Shown here: positions 1 through 8,918 of the stretch, piece by piece | Position numbering within the stretch: position 1 is the stretch's first letter | Layout of the letters: every line of letters starts with the position of its first letter | Source: Gammaproteobacteria bacterium | Lineage (GTDB): Bacteria; Pseudomonadota; Gammaproteobacteria; Enterobacterales; Aeromonadaceae | Assembly (NCBI GenBank): GCA_018222825.1 | Contig: JAAEZO010000003.1 | Coordinates: 1-64,000 of the forward strand | Reading direction: 5' to 3' | DNA: 64,000 nt | Notes under the pieces: model-generated | Seen by the model: only the letters and a program-made list of their open reading frames with translations | Told to the model about the DNA's origin: nothing | Database searches by the model: none | Translations under genes and position numbers: made by a program

Positions 1-864
1 GATGTCTATCAGTCTTTTGCCGACAAGATAGAAGCCGACTCCAACGGCCGCATGAAAATCAACATGCTTTATGCCGGTGAAGGCGTCGACACCAACGGCA
101 TTATCGGCGCCACCAAGTCCGGCCTGCTAGACATGGCGGCTCCCTTCCAGCCCATGCATGCGGGTGAAATCCCCTTCGGTGTGGTCGAGGTCGGTCTGCC
201 CGGCACCAACAGCAGCCTGGAAGAGCTGAATGCCCAGTTCTATGAAAAAGGCTGGTCCGAGGTACTGACCGAGGCCTATGACCGCCATGGTCTGGTATGG
301 CTGGCCCCCTACTTTCAGCCCGGTGTCTACGTCATCACCAAGACCAAAATCGAGTCTATCGAAGACTTCAAGGGCCTGAAGATCCGCGCTCCCGGTGCCT
401 ACGGTCGCTTCTTCCGCGAGCTGGGCGCCTCTCCGGTCAACCTGGCCTGGGGCGAAGTCTATACCAGCCTGGCCACCGGGGTGATTGACGGCACCATCGG
501 CTCCAACCTGATCGACCACCGCGACGGCAACTTTGCCGAAGTCGCCAAGTTCATGTATCCGCTGCCGGTGTCCAGCGCCCAGGCCCTGCCCGTTCTGGTG
601 AACAAGCATTCCTGGAACAAGCTTCCGGACGACCTGAAACAGGTCGTGCGTGATGCCAGCAAATGGCACGCCGCCCAGCAGGCAGAAAAATCTGTTCTGT
701 GGGAAAAAGAAGCCGTCGCCGACATGCAGAAAATGGGCATGATCTGGAGCCCGGAGGCGTCCGACGCCGACCAGGCCCAGTGGCAGCAGGCGGCCGAAGC
801 CGTTTGGGCACACTATGGCAAGACCGACCAATACAGCTCCCGCCTCGTAAAGCTGATGAAGTAA
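1..864 (+). CDS. dctP: TRAP transporter substrate-binding protein, DctP type (5' end cut by window)
   Basis: Periplasmic solute receptor of a tripartite ATP-independent periplasmic (TRAP) transporter; it captures a (usually carboxylate) substrate and delivers it to the DctQM membrane pair. The frame is open from base 1, so the N-terminus and signal peptide are missing. The visible 287 codons carry the DctP fold, including the stretch FKGLKIRAPG and, after it, the GVIDGT segment typical of the ligand-clamping domain, where a conserved Arg (in KIRAPG) usually pairs with the substrate carboxylate. It is followed after 61 bp by dctQ and then dctM on the same strand, with a hairpin in the gap. The substrate cannot be told from sequence; the UspA-like gene at the end of the operon recalls the ectoine system TeaABCD. 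Confidence 0.93.
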   Translation, partial: DVYQSFADKIEADSNGRMKINMLYAGEGVDTNGIIGATKSGLLDMAAPFQPMHAGEIPFGVVEVGLPGTNSSLEELNAQFYEKGWSEVLTEAYDRHGLVWLAPYFQPGVYVITKTKIESIEDFKGLKIRAPGAYGRFFRELGASPVNLAWGEVYTSLATGVIDGTIGSNLIDHRDGNFAEVAKFMYPLPVSSAQALPVLVNKHSWNKLPDDLKQVVRDASKWHAAQQAEKSVLWEKEAVADMQKMGMIWSPEASDADQAQWQQAAEAVWAHYGKTDQYSSRLVKLMK

Positions 865-880
865 CCCCTTCCGATGAGAT

Positions 881-900
881 AGCCCCGCTGCGGCGGGGCT
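881..900 (+). terminator. Hairpin between dctP and dctQ (partial terminator or mRNA stabiliser)
   Basis: Perfect 8-bp GC stem with a TGCG loop (AGCCCCGC/GCGGGGCT), followed by a moderately T-rich stretch. In periplasmic-binding-protein operons such hairpins commonly make the receptor more abundant than the membrane subunits; that role here is inferred. Confidence 0.6.
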
Positions 901-925
901 GCTGTTTTCATTCCATGGATGCATA

Positions 926-1456
926 ATGAAAAAACTACTTTGTTTATGGTGCAAAGGGACCGGACTGTTGGTGTCGACCGTCGGTCAGACCATCGCCCTG
1001 GCCCTTCCTCTGCTGGCGGCGACCCTTGCCTTTGAAGTGTTTTCCCGTTACGTACTCAACAGCCCGACCATGTGGGCCTACGACGTATCGTTGTTTCTGT
1101 TCGGTTATATCGGCGCCCTGTGCGGTGCCAGTGGCCAGCTGAAAAAGGCGCATATCAACGTCGACATCCTCTACCTGTCGGTGTCGCAACGAACCAAGAA
1201 TATCTTCGATCTGGTTTCCAATACCCTGGGCGGATTTTTTCTAATCATCGTGGCCACCAAGAGCTGGGAAAAGGCGCTGGAGGCCATCGACTTCGGCTAT
1301 ACCCGGCAGTCCGAATGGGGTCCTTCCATCGGTCATTTCTGGGTGATGGTCACCGCCGCCGCCACCCTGTTTCTACTGCAATTGTCCAGCGACATGCTGA
1401 AAGACGCCTGGCAATTGATCACCGGTGAACCCCTGCTGTCTGAGGACGAAGAATAA
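926..1456 (+). CDS. dctQ: TRAP transporter small permease subunit DctQ
   Basis: Small inner-membrane subunit of the TRAP transporter, which pairs with DctM to form the sodium-driven permease. The 176-aa protein has about four hydrophobic segments (near residues 15-40, 52-72, 93-113 and 133-155) and the FEVFSRYV signature region after the first helix that is usual in DctQ. The stop codon overlaps the dctM start as TAATG, so translation is coupled. The start at 926 lies 61 bp after dctP, beyond the hairpin at 881-900. Family membership is clear; the substrate is not. Confidence 0.93.
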   Translation: MKKLLCLWCKGTGLLVSTVGQTIALALPLLAATLAFEVFSRYVLNSPTMWAYDVSLFLFGYIGALCGASGQLKKAHINVDILYLSVSQRTKNIFDLVSNTLGGFFLIIVATKSWEKALEAIDFGYTRQSEWGPSIGHFWVMVTAAATLFLLQLSSDMLKDAWQLITGEPLLSEDEE

Positions 1457-2772
1457 TGAGTATCGAGTTATTGACCGGCCTGCTGTTGCTGGGCGTACTG
1501 ATTTCCTTTGCGCTGGGTGCCCAGGTGGGCCTGGCGCTGGGTGGCGTGGCCATGCTGATTGGCTATGCCACCTGGGGCGAGGGTATTTTCAACATAGTGC
1601 CGACGACCATAGAGAGCACCCTGTTCAGCTTCGTGCTGCTGGCCATTCCGCTTTATATCTACATGGGCCAGTTACTGACCCGCTCCGGCATCGGCGATGC
1701 CATGTTCAAGGCCAGCCAGCTGGTTATCGGTCGTATTCGCGGTTCGCTGGCGATCAGCGTCATCGGCGTCTGCTCCATGATCGGTGCCATGGTCGGTATC
1801 ATCGGTGCCGGCATCATGACTTCCGGCAGCATAGCCCTGCGCCCCATGCTGGAGCGCGGCTACGACAAGAAGCTGGCTCTGGGTGTGATCATGGCCGGCG
1901 GTGGTCTGGGCATACTGATCCCGCCCAGCATTCCGATGATACTGTTCAGTTCCACCACCCAGACCTCGGTCGGCAAGATGTTCGTCGCCGCCCTGGTGCC
2001 GGCGCTGATCTCCATCACCGTCATGGTGCTTTATGTAGTGATCTCCTGCAAACTGAACCCCAGCCGCGCGCCTATGGGCCACGCCCTGGACGTGCCAAAG
2101 AACGCCCGTGAACGCTTCATTACCCTGCGCGACGGCTTTATGGCGCTGGGCCTGATCGTGCTGGTGCTGGGCAGCATCATCAGCGGCATTGCCACCCCCA
2201 CCGAATCCGGTGCCATCGGTGTGGTCGGTGCCCTGCTGCTGGCCATCATGTACAAGCGTTTCAAGCTCAAGATGATGAAGCGTTCCGGTATCGAAACCGC
2301 CCTGCTGGTGAGCGTGGCCATCTGGATCGTGCTGGGCGCCTCTGTGTTCAGCAACTTTCACCTGCTGATGGGCGTACAGGGCATGGTGGCCGACTTCGCT
2401 GCCGGTCTGGATCTGCCCCCCATCATGATCATCCTGATGATGCAGCTAATCATGCTGCTGCTCGGTTTCATCATCGACGAGATGATCATAGTGCTGATCT
2501 GTGCGCCGCTGTTTACCCCCATCGCCATCGGCCTGGGTTACGATCCTATCTGGTTCGGTATTCTGATGATTCTGAACATAGAGATAGCGGTGCAAACCCC
2601 GCCTTACGGCTTCGCCCTGTTCTACCTCAAGGGAATAGCGCCTCCCGGGGTGACCATGATGGACATCTACAAGTCGGTATTGCCCTTCGTCATGCTCAAG
2701 CTGGGCGTACTGGTGCTCTGCATGCTGGTGCCGGAACTCGTCACCTGGCTGCCTAACAAACTGATGGGATAA
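1456..2772 (+). CDS. dctM: TRAP transporter large permease subunit DctM
   Basis: Large inner-membrane subunit of the TRAP transporter, carrying the transport pathway and the coupling to sodium. At 438 aa it is of normal length and almost wholly hydrophobic, with roughly twelve membrane segments. It shows the GGGLGILIPPSIPMI stretch and the later TPTESGAIG motif, both hallmarks of the DctM/ion-transporter superfamily. Its ATG shares one base with the dctQ stop. It is followed after only 7 bp by a UspA-like gene, which makes a four-gene unit dctP-dctQ-dctM-uspA. Confidence 0.95.
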   Translation: MSIELLTGLLLLGVLISFALGAQVGLALGGVAMLIGYATWGEGIFNIVPTTIESTLFSFVLLAIPLYIYMGQLLTRSGIGDAMFKASQLVIGRIRGSLAISVIGVCSMIGAMVGIIGAGIMTSGSIALRPMLERGYDKKLALGVIMAGGGLGILIPPSIPMILFSSTTQTSVGKMFVAALVPALISITVMVLYVVISCKLNPSRAPMGHALDVPKNARERFITLRDGFMALGLIVLVLGSIISGIATPTESGAIGVVGALLLAIMYKRFKLKMMKRSGIETALLVSVAIWIVLGASVFSNFHLLMGVQGMVADFAAGLDLPPIMIILMMQLIMLLLGFIIDEMIIVLICAPLFTPIAIGLGYDPIWFGILMILNIEIAVQTPPYGFALFYLKGIAPPGVTMMDIYKSVLPFVMLKLGVLVLCMLVPELVTWLPNKLMG

Positions 2773-2779
2773 GCGACTT

Positions 2780-3202
2780 ATGTTCAAACAAATACTGTTA
2801 CCGCTGGATTTCGAACATCAGGAACTCTACCCGCAGGTAGTGGCCGCCGCCCTGAGGCTGTGCCACCCGCAAGGGCAGATTCACCTGCTGTACGTCAATT
2901 CGGCCCGTATTCACCATGCCGCCGCGCCGCTGTACTCCAACGAGCTGATCGACAACCTGAACAAGGTGGTCGAACAGCAGCTCGGCGACTTCATGCAGGC
3001 CAATATTCCGGCAGAGCATCAGGGCAAAATCCGCATCAAGCACGGGGTGGTGTACGACACCATCCTCGCCCAGGCCAGAAAGCACGACATCGAGCTTATC
3101 GTGATGCCGGCCTCCCGCCCGGGCGCCAAAACCTACCTGCTCGGCTCCAACGCCTCAAAGGTGGTGCGTCACGCCGACTGCACCGTGCTGGTGATCCGTT
3201 AA
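2780..3202 (+). CDS. Universal stress protein, UspA/TeaD-like
   Basis: Small cytoplasmic nucleotide-binding protein of the UspA family (140 aa, typical length). The N-terminal ILLPLDF strand and the C-terminal LLGSNASKVVRHADCTVLVIR-like end (LLGS motif and ADCTVLVI strand) match the family's ATP-binding half. It lies 7 bp downstream of dctM in the same operon. In Halomonas the UspA protein TeaD is encoded by the last gene of the ectoine TRAP operon and controls that transporter; a similar regulatory role is inferred here from position only. Its stop codon overlaps the stop of the convergent permease gene by 4 bp. Confidence 0.9.
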   Translation: MFKQILLPLDFEHQELYPQVVAAALRLCHPQGQIHLLYVNSARIHHAAAPLYSNELIDNLNKVVEQQLGDFMQANIPAEHQGKIRIKHGVVYDTILAQARKHDIELIVMPASRPGAKTYLLGSNASKVVRHADCTVLVIR

Positions 3203-4482
3203 CGCTGAGTCGGCCACAGCTTTTCCATGCTCAGTGCCAGCAGGGTGCCGGTCAGCAGGCCGTTACCCAGCAGGTACTGGGCCAGGCCCGGCAGGTGACG
3301 ATACAGCTCCGGCGGCAGGAACATGCAGCCCACGCCCAGCAACAGCGACACCCCGATGATGGTGCTGGTGCGGTTGTCTAGCGGCTGTTTGGTCAGCATC
3401 TGGAAGGCCAGCGCCACCAGCTTGATAAAGGTGGCCAGCAGGGCGGCATTGGCCACCGGTGCCGGCAGCAGTGACAAAAAGCCCACCGCCTGCGGAAACA
3501 GGGCCACCAGCGCCAGCAGCACACAGGCCAGCATGAAGGGGCCGCGTCGGCTGTCGCCGGTCAGCTGCACGAAACCGGCGGTCACCGGCAGCGGCACCAC
3601 GGCGATGGTCGAGAGGCTGCCGGCCATAAAATGGCTCAATCCCGACGCCCGGCTGCTGCGGTTGATCACCTGGTCCAGATCCGATTGTCGCTCGCTCACC
3701 ACGGCGCTGATGGCAGACACCGCCGCCACCTGGTTGGAAAACAACAGCAGTGAAAACAGCACCGCCACGATCAGCATGCCGCTGTCCAGTCGGGGCGGGC
3801 CAAAGGCAAACAGCTCGGGCCACTGCAGTCCCGATGCCGATGGCGGCAGGGTCATGTTACCGAGATCGAACAGCGCGAACGCTATCCAGCCCGCCACTAT
3901 GCCGACCATCACCGCATAGGTGCGCAACAGCGAATGACGACTGAAAGAGCAGAGCAAGACGCCCAGAAACACCAGCAATCCCACCAGCGCCACCGGCAGG
4001 CTGATCACGCCGCTGCGCGGATCGGTCACCATGCCCCGCACAAAGACGCCGGCCAGCTGGATCACCAGCAGCAGCATGAAGCAGCCGGTCACCAGCGGAG
4101 TAAACAGAAACAACAAGCGGTGCACCTGGCGGGCCAGCCCCAGCACCAGCATGATGGCCCCCGCCACCAGCACGCCGCCGGCCAGCAGCTGCAGGGTCTC
4201 GGCGCTGTCGTGTCCCTGCTCTTTGCCGATATAGGCCATCACCACGAACACGATGGCCCAGGAGCCGGCCGGGCCGTCGGCGATGGTATAACGATGGCCC
4301 AGAGTGGCCTGCAGCAGCGAGCTCAGACCCACCAGCATCAGGGTGCGCTGCATCAAACCGGCAATCTCGCCGCTGTCCAGGCCAAAGGCCTGACCCAGAA
4401 TAATGGGCAGCGCCAGGGCATTGGCCATTAAAAAGATAAACCACTGGCTGACACTCAGTCCCCAGCCAAAACGAGCATGCAT
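3199..4482 (-). CDS. NCS2-family nucleobase (uracil/xanthine) permease-like protein
   Basis: Polytopic inner-membrane protein (about 427 aa, 12-14 hydrophobic segments) of the nucleobase:cation symporter-2 family. The ADGPAGSW segment and the LPVTAGFVQLTGDSRRG region in the second half resemble the half-helix and TM10 signatures of UraA/UapA-type permeases, though the match is divergent and the substrate is open. The ATG at 4482 is preferred over upstream in-frame starts because an AGGAG ribosome site sits 6 bp before it. It is convergent with the uspA-like gene, and the two stop codons overlap. Confidence 0.75.
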   Translation of the reverse strand: MHARFGWGLSVSQWFIFLMANALALPIILGQAFGLDSGEIAGLMQRTLMLVGLSSLLQATLGHRYTIADGPAGSWAIVFVVMAYIGKEQGHDSAETLQLLAGGVLVAGAIMLVLGLARQVHRLLFLFTPLVTGCFMLLLVIQLAGVFVRGMVTDPRSGVISLPVALVGLLVFLGVLLCSFSRHSLLRTYAVMVGIVAGWIAFALFDLGNMTLPPSASGLQWPELFAFGPPRLDSGMLIVAVLFSLLLFSNQVAAVSAISAVVSERQSDLDQVINRSSRASGLSHFMAGSLSTIAVVPLPVTAGFVQLTGDSRRGPFMLACVLLALVALFPQAVGFLSLLPAPVANAALLATFIKLVALAFQMLTKQPLDNRTSTIIGVSLLLGVGCMFLPPELYRHLPGLAQYLLGNGLLTGTLLALSMEKLWPTQR

Positions 4483-4599
4483 AAACAACTCCTGTGATCG
4501 GTGCCGAAGGCGGCGCAAAACAGAAAAGGACAGGAAGACTCCTGCCTTGTAACGACGAGCAAAGAAAAACGGCAGCGAATACCGCCGTGTCAGGGAACC

Positions 4600-5028
4600 T
4601 TAACGGGCGTTATTTTCGGCGGTCAGTTGCTTGCCGTCCAGTGCTTCCAGAATGGAGCAGTGCTCGGCGCTTTCCAGCCCGCCACAGCAGGCGTCGGACA
4701 ACTGCTGCAGCGAATCACGAAACGTTTCCAGCTCCCTGATCCGCTCTTCTACATCGGTAATCTTGGCGTCGGCCACCGCCTTGACCTCGCGGCAGGTCAC
4801 CTTGCAACTGCTGACCCGCAGCGACAGCAGCTCTTGCACCTCTTTGAGGGTAAAGCCGACCCGCTTGCAGCGCAGAATGAAATGCAGCCGCCGCTTGTCT
4901 TCCTCGCTGTACAGCCGGTAGCCCGCTGGGGTACGCAGGCTGGGTGACAACAAGCCTTCCTTCTCGTAAAAACGCAGGGTGTCGGCCTTCACCCCAAAGT
5001 GTTTGGCCAGCTCACCAATCCGAAACAT
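4600..5028 (-). CDS. zntR: MerR-family zinc-responsive regulator ZntR
   Basis: Transcription activator that binds excess Zn(II) and untwists a long-spacer promoter, classically that of the zntA efflux pump. The 142-aa protein has the MerR winged helix (FRIGELAKHFGVKADTLRFYEKEG), a dimerisation coiled coil, and the ZntR metal-site pattern: a Cys in VTCREVK, a CC pair in DACCGG and a Cys in EHCSILEAL. The spacing matches E. coli ZntR closely. No zntA-like pump lies beside it, so its target is elsewhere in the genome. Its start lies 220 bp from purH, transcribed the other way. Confidence 0.88.
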   Translation of the reverse strand: MFRIGELAKHFGVKADTLRFYEKEGLLSPSLRTPAGYRLYSEEDKRRLHFILRCKRVGFTLKEVQELLSLRVSSCKVTCREVKAVADAKITDVEERIRELETFRDSLQQLSDACCGGLESAEHCSILEALDGKQLTAENNAR

Positions 5029-5169
5029 TCGCTACTACTCCCTTTCCTGCCTGGCAGGTACTGAAAACCGCGTTTCGTTACACGTGAAATCTCTTGACAC
5101 CAAAGCAAATAGTCACACAAGCCATGGCAAAATACAGTAGAATATGCCGCCCGTTCTGGCGTACCAGGC

Positions 5170-5217
5170 GGTTTGGTAAAGTCCGCATTATGCCCCGGTT
5201 GTCGATTTTACCAAACC
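5170..5217 (+). promoter_or_regulatory. 11-bp perfect inverted repeat in the purH leader
   Basis: GGTTTGGTAAA (5170-5180) and its exact reverse complement (5207-5217) flank a 26-nt loop, 31 bp before the purH ATG. It could be an RNA hairpin or a two-half-site operator. It does not match the PurR box consensus. Function unknown. Confidence 0.5.
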
Positions 5218-5248
5218 CCCCGATTGATCGTTAAAGGAACGAGAACCC

Positions 5249-6832
5249 ATGGAAACTGCTCGACCCATTCGCCGTGCTCTGCTGAGTGTGTCCGACAAAC
5301 ACGGCATCGTCGCCTTCGCTCAGGGCCTGCACGCCCGCGGCGTAGAACTGCTGTCTACCGGTGGCACCGCCCGCCTGCTGGCCGAACAGGGCCTGCCGGT
5401 GACCGAAGTGTCCGACTACACCGGCTTCCCGGAAATGATGGACGGCCGGGTCAAGACCCTGCACCCCAAGGTGCACGGCGGCATTCTCGGCCGTCGCGGT
5501 CAGGACGATGCCATCATGGCCGAGCATGCCATCCAGCCCATCGACATGGTGGTGGTTAACCTCTATCCCTTCGCCAATACCGTGGCCAAAGCCGGTTGCA
5601 CCCTCGAAGATGCCATCGAAAACATCGATATCGGTGGCCCGACCATGGTTCGTGCCGCCGCCAAGAACCATAACGATGTCGCCATAGTGGTGAACGCCGG
5701 CGATTACGACCGCCTGCTGAGCGAAATGGATGCCGGCAACAACAGCCTGACCCAGGCCACCCGTTTCCACCTGGCTATCGCGGCCTTCGAGCACACCGCC
5801 CAGTACGACGGCATGATTGCCAACTACTTCGGCACCATGGTGCCGGCCTACCACGAAGCCAGCGAAGATTCTGCCTTCCCACGCACCATCAACTACCAGT
5901 TCACCAAGAAGCAGGATCTGCGCTACGGCGAAAACAGCCACCAGAGCGCCGCCTTCTACGTGGAAAACGACATCGACGAAGCCTCTGTTGCCACCGCCAC
6001 CCAGCTGCAGGGCAAGGAACTGTCGTTCAACAACATCGCCGATACCGATGCGGCGCTGGAATGCGTGAAGGAATTCGACGCCCCGGCCTGTGTGATCGTC
6101 AAGCACGCCAACCCCTGTGGTGTAGCCCTGGGCGACAACCTGCTGCAAGCCTACGAGCGCGCCTACCAGACCGACCCGACTTCCGCCTTCGGTGGCATCA
6201 TCGCCTTTAACCGCGAGCTGGACGAAGCAACGGCCAAGGCCATTGTCGAGCGCCAGTTTGTGGAAGTGATCATCGCGCCCAGCATCTCTGCCGAAGCCAA
6301 GGCCGTGGTAGCCGACAAGAAAAACGTGCGTCTGCTGGAATGTGGCCAGTGGGCCGAAAAAACCCAGAGCCGTGACATCAAGCGCGTCAACGGCGGCATC
6401 CTGGTACAGGATCGCGATCAGGGCATGATCGGCCTCGACGATCTCAAGGTCGTCAGCAAGCGCCAGCCCACCGAGGAAGAGCTACAGGATCTGCTGTTCT
6501 GCTGGAAAGTCGCCAAATACGTCAAGTCCAACGCCATCGTCTACGCTAAGGGCGCCCAGACCATCGGCGTGGGCGCCGGCCAGATGAGCCGCGTCTACTC
6601 GGCCAAAATCGCCGGCATCAAGGCCGCCGATGAAGGCCTGAAGGTAGAAGGTTCGGTGATGGCGTCCGACGCCTTCTTCCCGTTCCGTGACGGTATCGAC
6701 GCCGCCGCCGCCGCCGGCATCAGCTGTGTGATCCAGCCGGGTGGTTCCATGCGTGACGACGAAGTGATCCAGGCTGCCGACGAGCACGGCATGACCATGG
6801 TATTCACCGGCATGCGCCACTTCCGCCACTAA
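5249..6832 (+). CDS. purH: Bifunctional AICAR formyltransferase / IMP cyclohydrolase PurH
   Basis: Catalyses the last two steps of de novo IMP synthesis: transfer of a formyl group from 10-formyl-THF to AICAR, then ring closure. The 527-aa protein has the N-terminal MGS-like cyclohydrolase domain (residues about 1-150, with the STGGTA and [10 protein letters not shown] motifs) and the transformylase domain, with the catalytic Lys-His in IVKHANPCG. Start: AAAGGAAC ribosome site 8 bp before the ATG. purD follows on the same strand after 201 bp, the usual purHD arrangement, but the gap is unusually long and holds a palindromic repeat. Confidence 0.98.
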   Translation: METARPIRRALLSVSDKHGIVAFAQGLHARGVELLSTGGTARLLAEQGLPVTEVSDYTGFPEMMDGRVKTLHPKVHGGILGRRGQDDAIMAEHAIQPIDMVVVNLYPFANTVAKAGCTLEDAIENIDIGGPTMVRAAAKNHNDVAIVVNAGDYDRLLSEMDAGNNSLTQATRFHLAIAAFEHTAQYDGMIANYFGTMVPAYHEASEDSAFPRTINYQFTKKQDLRYGENSHQSAAFYVENDIDEASVATATQLQGKELSFNNIADTDAALECVKEFDAPACVIVKHANPCGVALGDNLLQAYERAYQTDPTSAFGGIIAFNRELDEATAKAIVERQFVEVIIAPSISAEAKAVVADKKNVRLLECGQWAEKTQSRDIKRVNGGILVQDRDQGMIGLDDLKVVSKRQPTEEELQDLLFCWKVAKYVKSNAIVYAKGAQTIGVGAGQMSRVYSAKIAGIKAADEGLKVEGSVMASDAFFPFRDGIDAAAAAGISCVIQPGGSMRDDEVIQAADEHGMTMVFTGMRHFRH

Positions 6833-6911
6833 CAGACAGGAGACCGCGCTCAACGCCAGACCGGCGGCTCGAGCGCAACGGGGGGCGGAAGAGTTAGCCT
6901 AAGCCGACCGT

Positions 6912-6933
6912 GACATGCCAGGGATGGCATGTC
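6912..6933. repeat. Palindromic intergenic repeat-like element between purH and purD
   Basis: GACATGCCA and TGGCATGTC form a perfect 9-bp stem around GGGA. The surrounding sequence (GAGCCTACAGGGATGTA and on) looks like a dispersed intergenic palindrome of the kind found in many copies in marine gammaproteobacteria; only one copy is in this window, so the repeat status is inferred. Confidence 0.45.
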
Positions 6934-7033
6934 CGAGCCTACAGGGATGTATCTACGGCGTGTCGGCGTGGCGAACACTTGCGTCCCCTGGCTCCCCTCC
7001 TTCGTTTGCTTTGATAATTTTAAGGAACAGACC

Positions 7034-8320
7034 ATGAAGGTATTGGTAATCGGCGGTGGCGGTCGTGAACACGCCCTGGCCTGGAAAGCCGCCCAGTCTC
7101 CCAACGTCAGCCAGGTATTCGTGGCACCCGGCAATGCCGGCACCGAGCTCGAGCCCAGCCTGACCAACGTGGCCATCTCCGCCACCGACATTCAGGACCT
7201 GCTGGCTTTCGCCAAAAAAGAACAGGTCGGCCTCACCATCGTCGGCCCCGAAGCCCCGCTGGTGGCTGGCGTGGTCGATGCCTTTGAAGCCGAAGGCATG
7301 ACCATTTTCGGCCCCAGTGCCGCCGCCGCCCAGCTGGAAGGCTCCAAGGCCTTCACCAAGGACTTTCTGGCTCGCCAGCAGATCCCCAGCGCCGACTATC
7401 AGAACTTCACCCAGGTGGAGCCGGCTCTGGCGTACCTGCGCGAGAAAGGTGCTCCCATCGTGGTCAAGGCCGATGGTCTGGCCGCCGGTAAAGGCGTGAT
7501 CGTGGCCATGACGCTGGAAGAAGCCGAAGCCGCGGTACACGACATGCTGGCCGGCAATGCCTTCGGCGACGCCGGCAGCCGGGTGGTGATCGAGGAGTTC
7601 CTCGACGGTGAAGAAGCCTCTTTCATCGTGATGGTGGACGGCGAGCACGTGCTGCCGATGGCCACCAGCCAGGATCACAAGCGCGTCGGCGACGGCGACA
7701 CCGGCCCCAATACCGGCGGCATGGGCGCCTACAGCCCAGCCCCGGTGGTAACGCAGGAAATCCATGATCGCATCATGGAGCAGGTGATCATGCCGACCGT
7801 GCGTGGCATGGCGGAAGAAGGCCATGTTTACAAGGGCTTCCTCTATGCCGGTCTGATGATCGACAAGGCCGGTCAGCCCAAGGTGATCGAGTTCAACTGC
7901 CGCTTCGGCGATCCGGAAACCCAGCCAATCATGCTGCGCCTGCAGTCCGATCTGGTGGAACTGTGTCTTGCCGGTTGCAAGGGTGAGCTGAACACGGTGA
8001 CCGCCGACTTCGACCCCCGCGCCTCCGTGGGCGTGGTGCTGGCCGCCGGTGGCTATCCCGGCCACTACCGTCAGAATGATGTCATCACCGGCATTCCGGC
8101 CGAAACCGATGTGGCCAAGGTGTTCCACGCCGGTACCAAGTTCAAGGACGGCGAGCTGGTTACCTCCGGCGGCCGGGTGCTGTGCGCCACCGCCCTGGGT
8201 AACACCGTGACCGAGGCTCAGGCCAACGCCTACGCCGCCGCCCGCCAGATTGAGTGGCAAGGGGTGTTCTGCCGCAGCGACATCGCCTATCGCGCCATCG
8301 CCCGCGAGCAGCAGCAATAA
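7034..8320 (+). CDS. purD: Phosphoribosylamine-glycine ligase (GAR synthetase) PurD
   Basis: ATP-grasp enzyme of purine synthesis that joins glycine to phosphoribosylamine. The 428-aa protein begins MKVLVIGGGGREHALAW, the standard PurD N-terminus, which fixes the start at 7034 (AAGGAAC site 7 bp upstream) even though the frame is open further 5'. It carries KADGLAAGKGV, GGMGAYSPAP and the metal-binding EFNCRFGDPE motif. It ends before a strong terminator, so it closes the purH-purD unit. Confidence 0.97.
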   Translation: MKVLVIGGGGREHALAWKAAQSPNVSQVFVAPGNAGTELEPSLTNVAISATDIQDLLAFAKKEQVGLTIVGPEAPLVAGVVDAFEAEGMTIFGPSAAAAQLEGSKAFTKDFLARQQIPSADYQNFTQVEPALAYLREKGAPIVVKADGLAAGKGVIVAMTLEEAEAAVHDMLAGNAFGDAGSRVVIEEFLDGEEASFIVMVDGEHVLPMATSQDHKRVGDGDTGPNTGGMGAYSPAPVVTQEIHDRIMEQVIMPTVRGMAEEGHVYKGFLYAGLMIDKAGQPKVIEFNCRFGDPETQPIMLRLQSDLVELCLAGCKGELNTVTADFDPRASVGVVLAAGGYPGHYRQNDVITGIPAETDVAKVFHAGTKFKDGELVTSGGRVLCATALGNTVTEAQANAYAAARQIEWQGVFCRSDIAYRAIAREQQQ

Positions 8321-8350
8321 CCGTCAGCCGCTGAACGACAGATACCCAAA

Positions 8351-8374
8351 AGAGGCCATCAGGCCTCTTTTTTT
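8351..8374 (+). terminator. Rho-independent terminator after purD
   Basis: AGAGGCC stem with an ATCA loop and GGCCTCT, followed by a run of Ts. Confidence 0.9.
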
Positions 8375-8505
8375 ATGGGGCGACCAGGCTCAGGCGACAA
8401 AGGCAGCCGACACCTTCTGCATCAAAACCGCCTACTCTCTAATCAGGTGCCAGTTGCGATTCTGTAACGCATCTATTCAGCAATCAGCCTTCAAGGAGAG
8501 AACCG

Positions 8506-8874
8506 ATGTTAAAGCAAGCGCTAGTCAGTTTATCCCTGATCATCAGCCTGCAGGCGCTGGCGGCGCCGGTACAGCTGGCCGATAGCACGGAGGGAGAAAT
8601 ACTGACCAACGAGGCCGGCATGAGCCTGTATGTATTTGATAAAGACCGGCCCGGAATGAGCAACTGCAACGACAGCTGTGCGGATAACTGGCCACCGCTG
8701 GCCGCCACCGCCGATGACCAGGCCGACGGCGACTACGGCATCGTCACCCGGGCCGACGGCAGCCTGCAATGGAGTTACAAGGGACAGCCGCTGTACCTGT
8801 GGAAGCAGGACCGGCAAGCGGGTGATATGTCGGGAGACGGCAAGTTCGGTGTCTGGCACCTGGCAAGGCCCTGA
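8506..8874 (+). CDS. Secreted COG4315 (lipoprotein_15 repeat) protein
   Basis: Exported 122-aa protein with a cleavable signal peptide (SLSLIISLQALA, cut before APVQ). Two copies of the PF03640-type repeat can be seen: one around LTNEAGMSLYVFDKD and one around WSYKGQPLYLWKQD, each followed by a short polar segment, with a Cys pair (SNCNDSCADNWPP) between them. The family is common and of unknown function. Start: AAGGAGAG ribosome site upstream. It stands alone between two terminators. Confidence 0.85.
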   Translation: MLKQALVSLSLIISLQALAAPVQLADSTEGEILTNEAGMSLYVFDKDRPGMSNCNDSCADNWPPLAATADDQADGDYGIVTRADGSLQWSYKGQPLYLWKQDRQAGDMSGDGKFGVWHLARP

Positions 8875-8888
8875 TGGAGCCGCGACAT

Positions 8889-8918
8889 AAAAAAAGAGCC
8901 CTGGCGGGCTCTTTTTTA
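8889..8918. terminator. Bidirectional terminator
   Basis: AAAAAGAGCCC, TGGC loop, GGGCTCTTTTTT. It lies between the convergent COG4315 and chelatase genes and has A/T runs on both sides. Confidence 0.9.

Noticed and set aside
5060-5080. PurR box upstream of purH (sequence around GCGTTTCGT)
   Set aside because: Only one half fits the consensus; the other half does not.
6929-7033. N-terminal extension of PurD by 35 residues
   Set aside because: The family N-terminus MKVLVIGGGGREH starts at 7034 with a ribosome site; the extension crosses the intergenic palindrome.
6953-8317. 454-codon frame opposite purD and a 305-codon frame opposite purH
   Set aside because: Antisense shadows of certain purine genes, with low-complexity His/Gly-rich translations.
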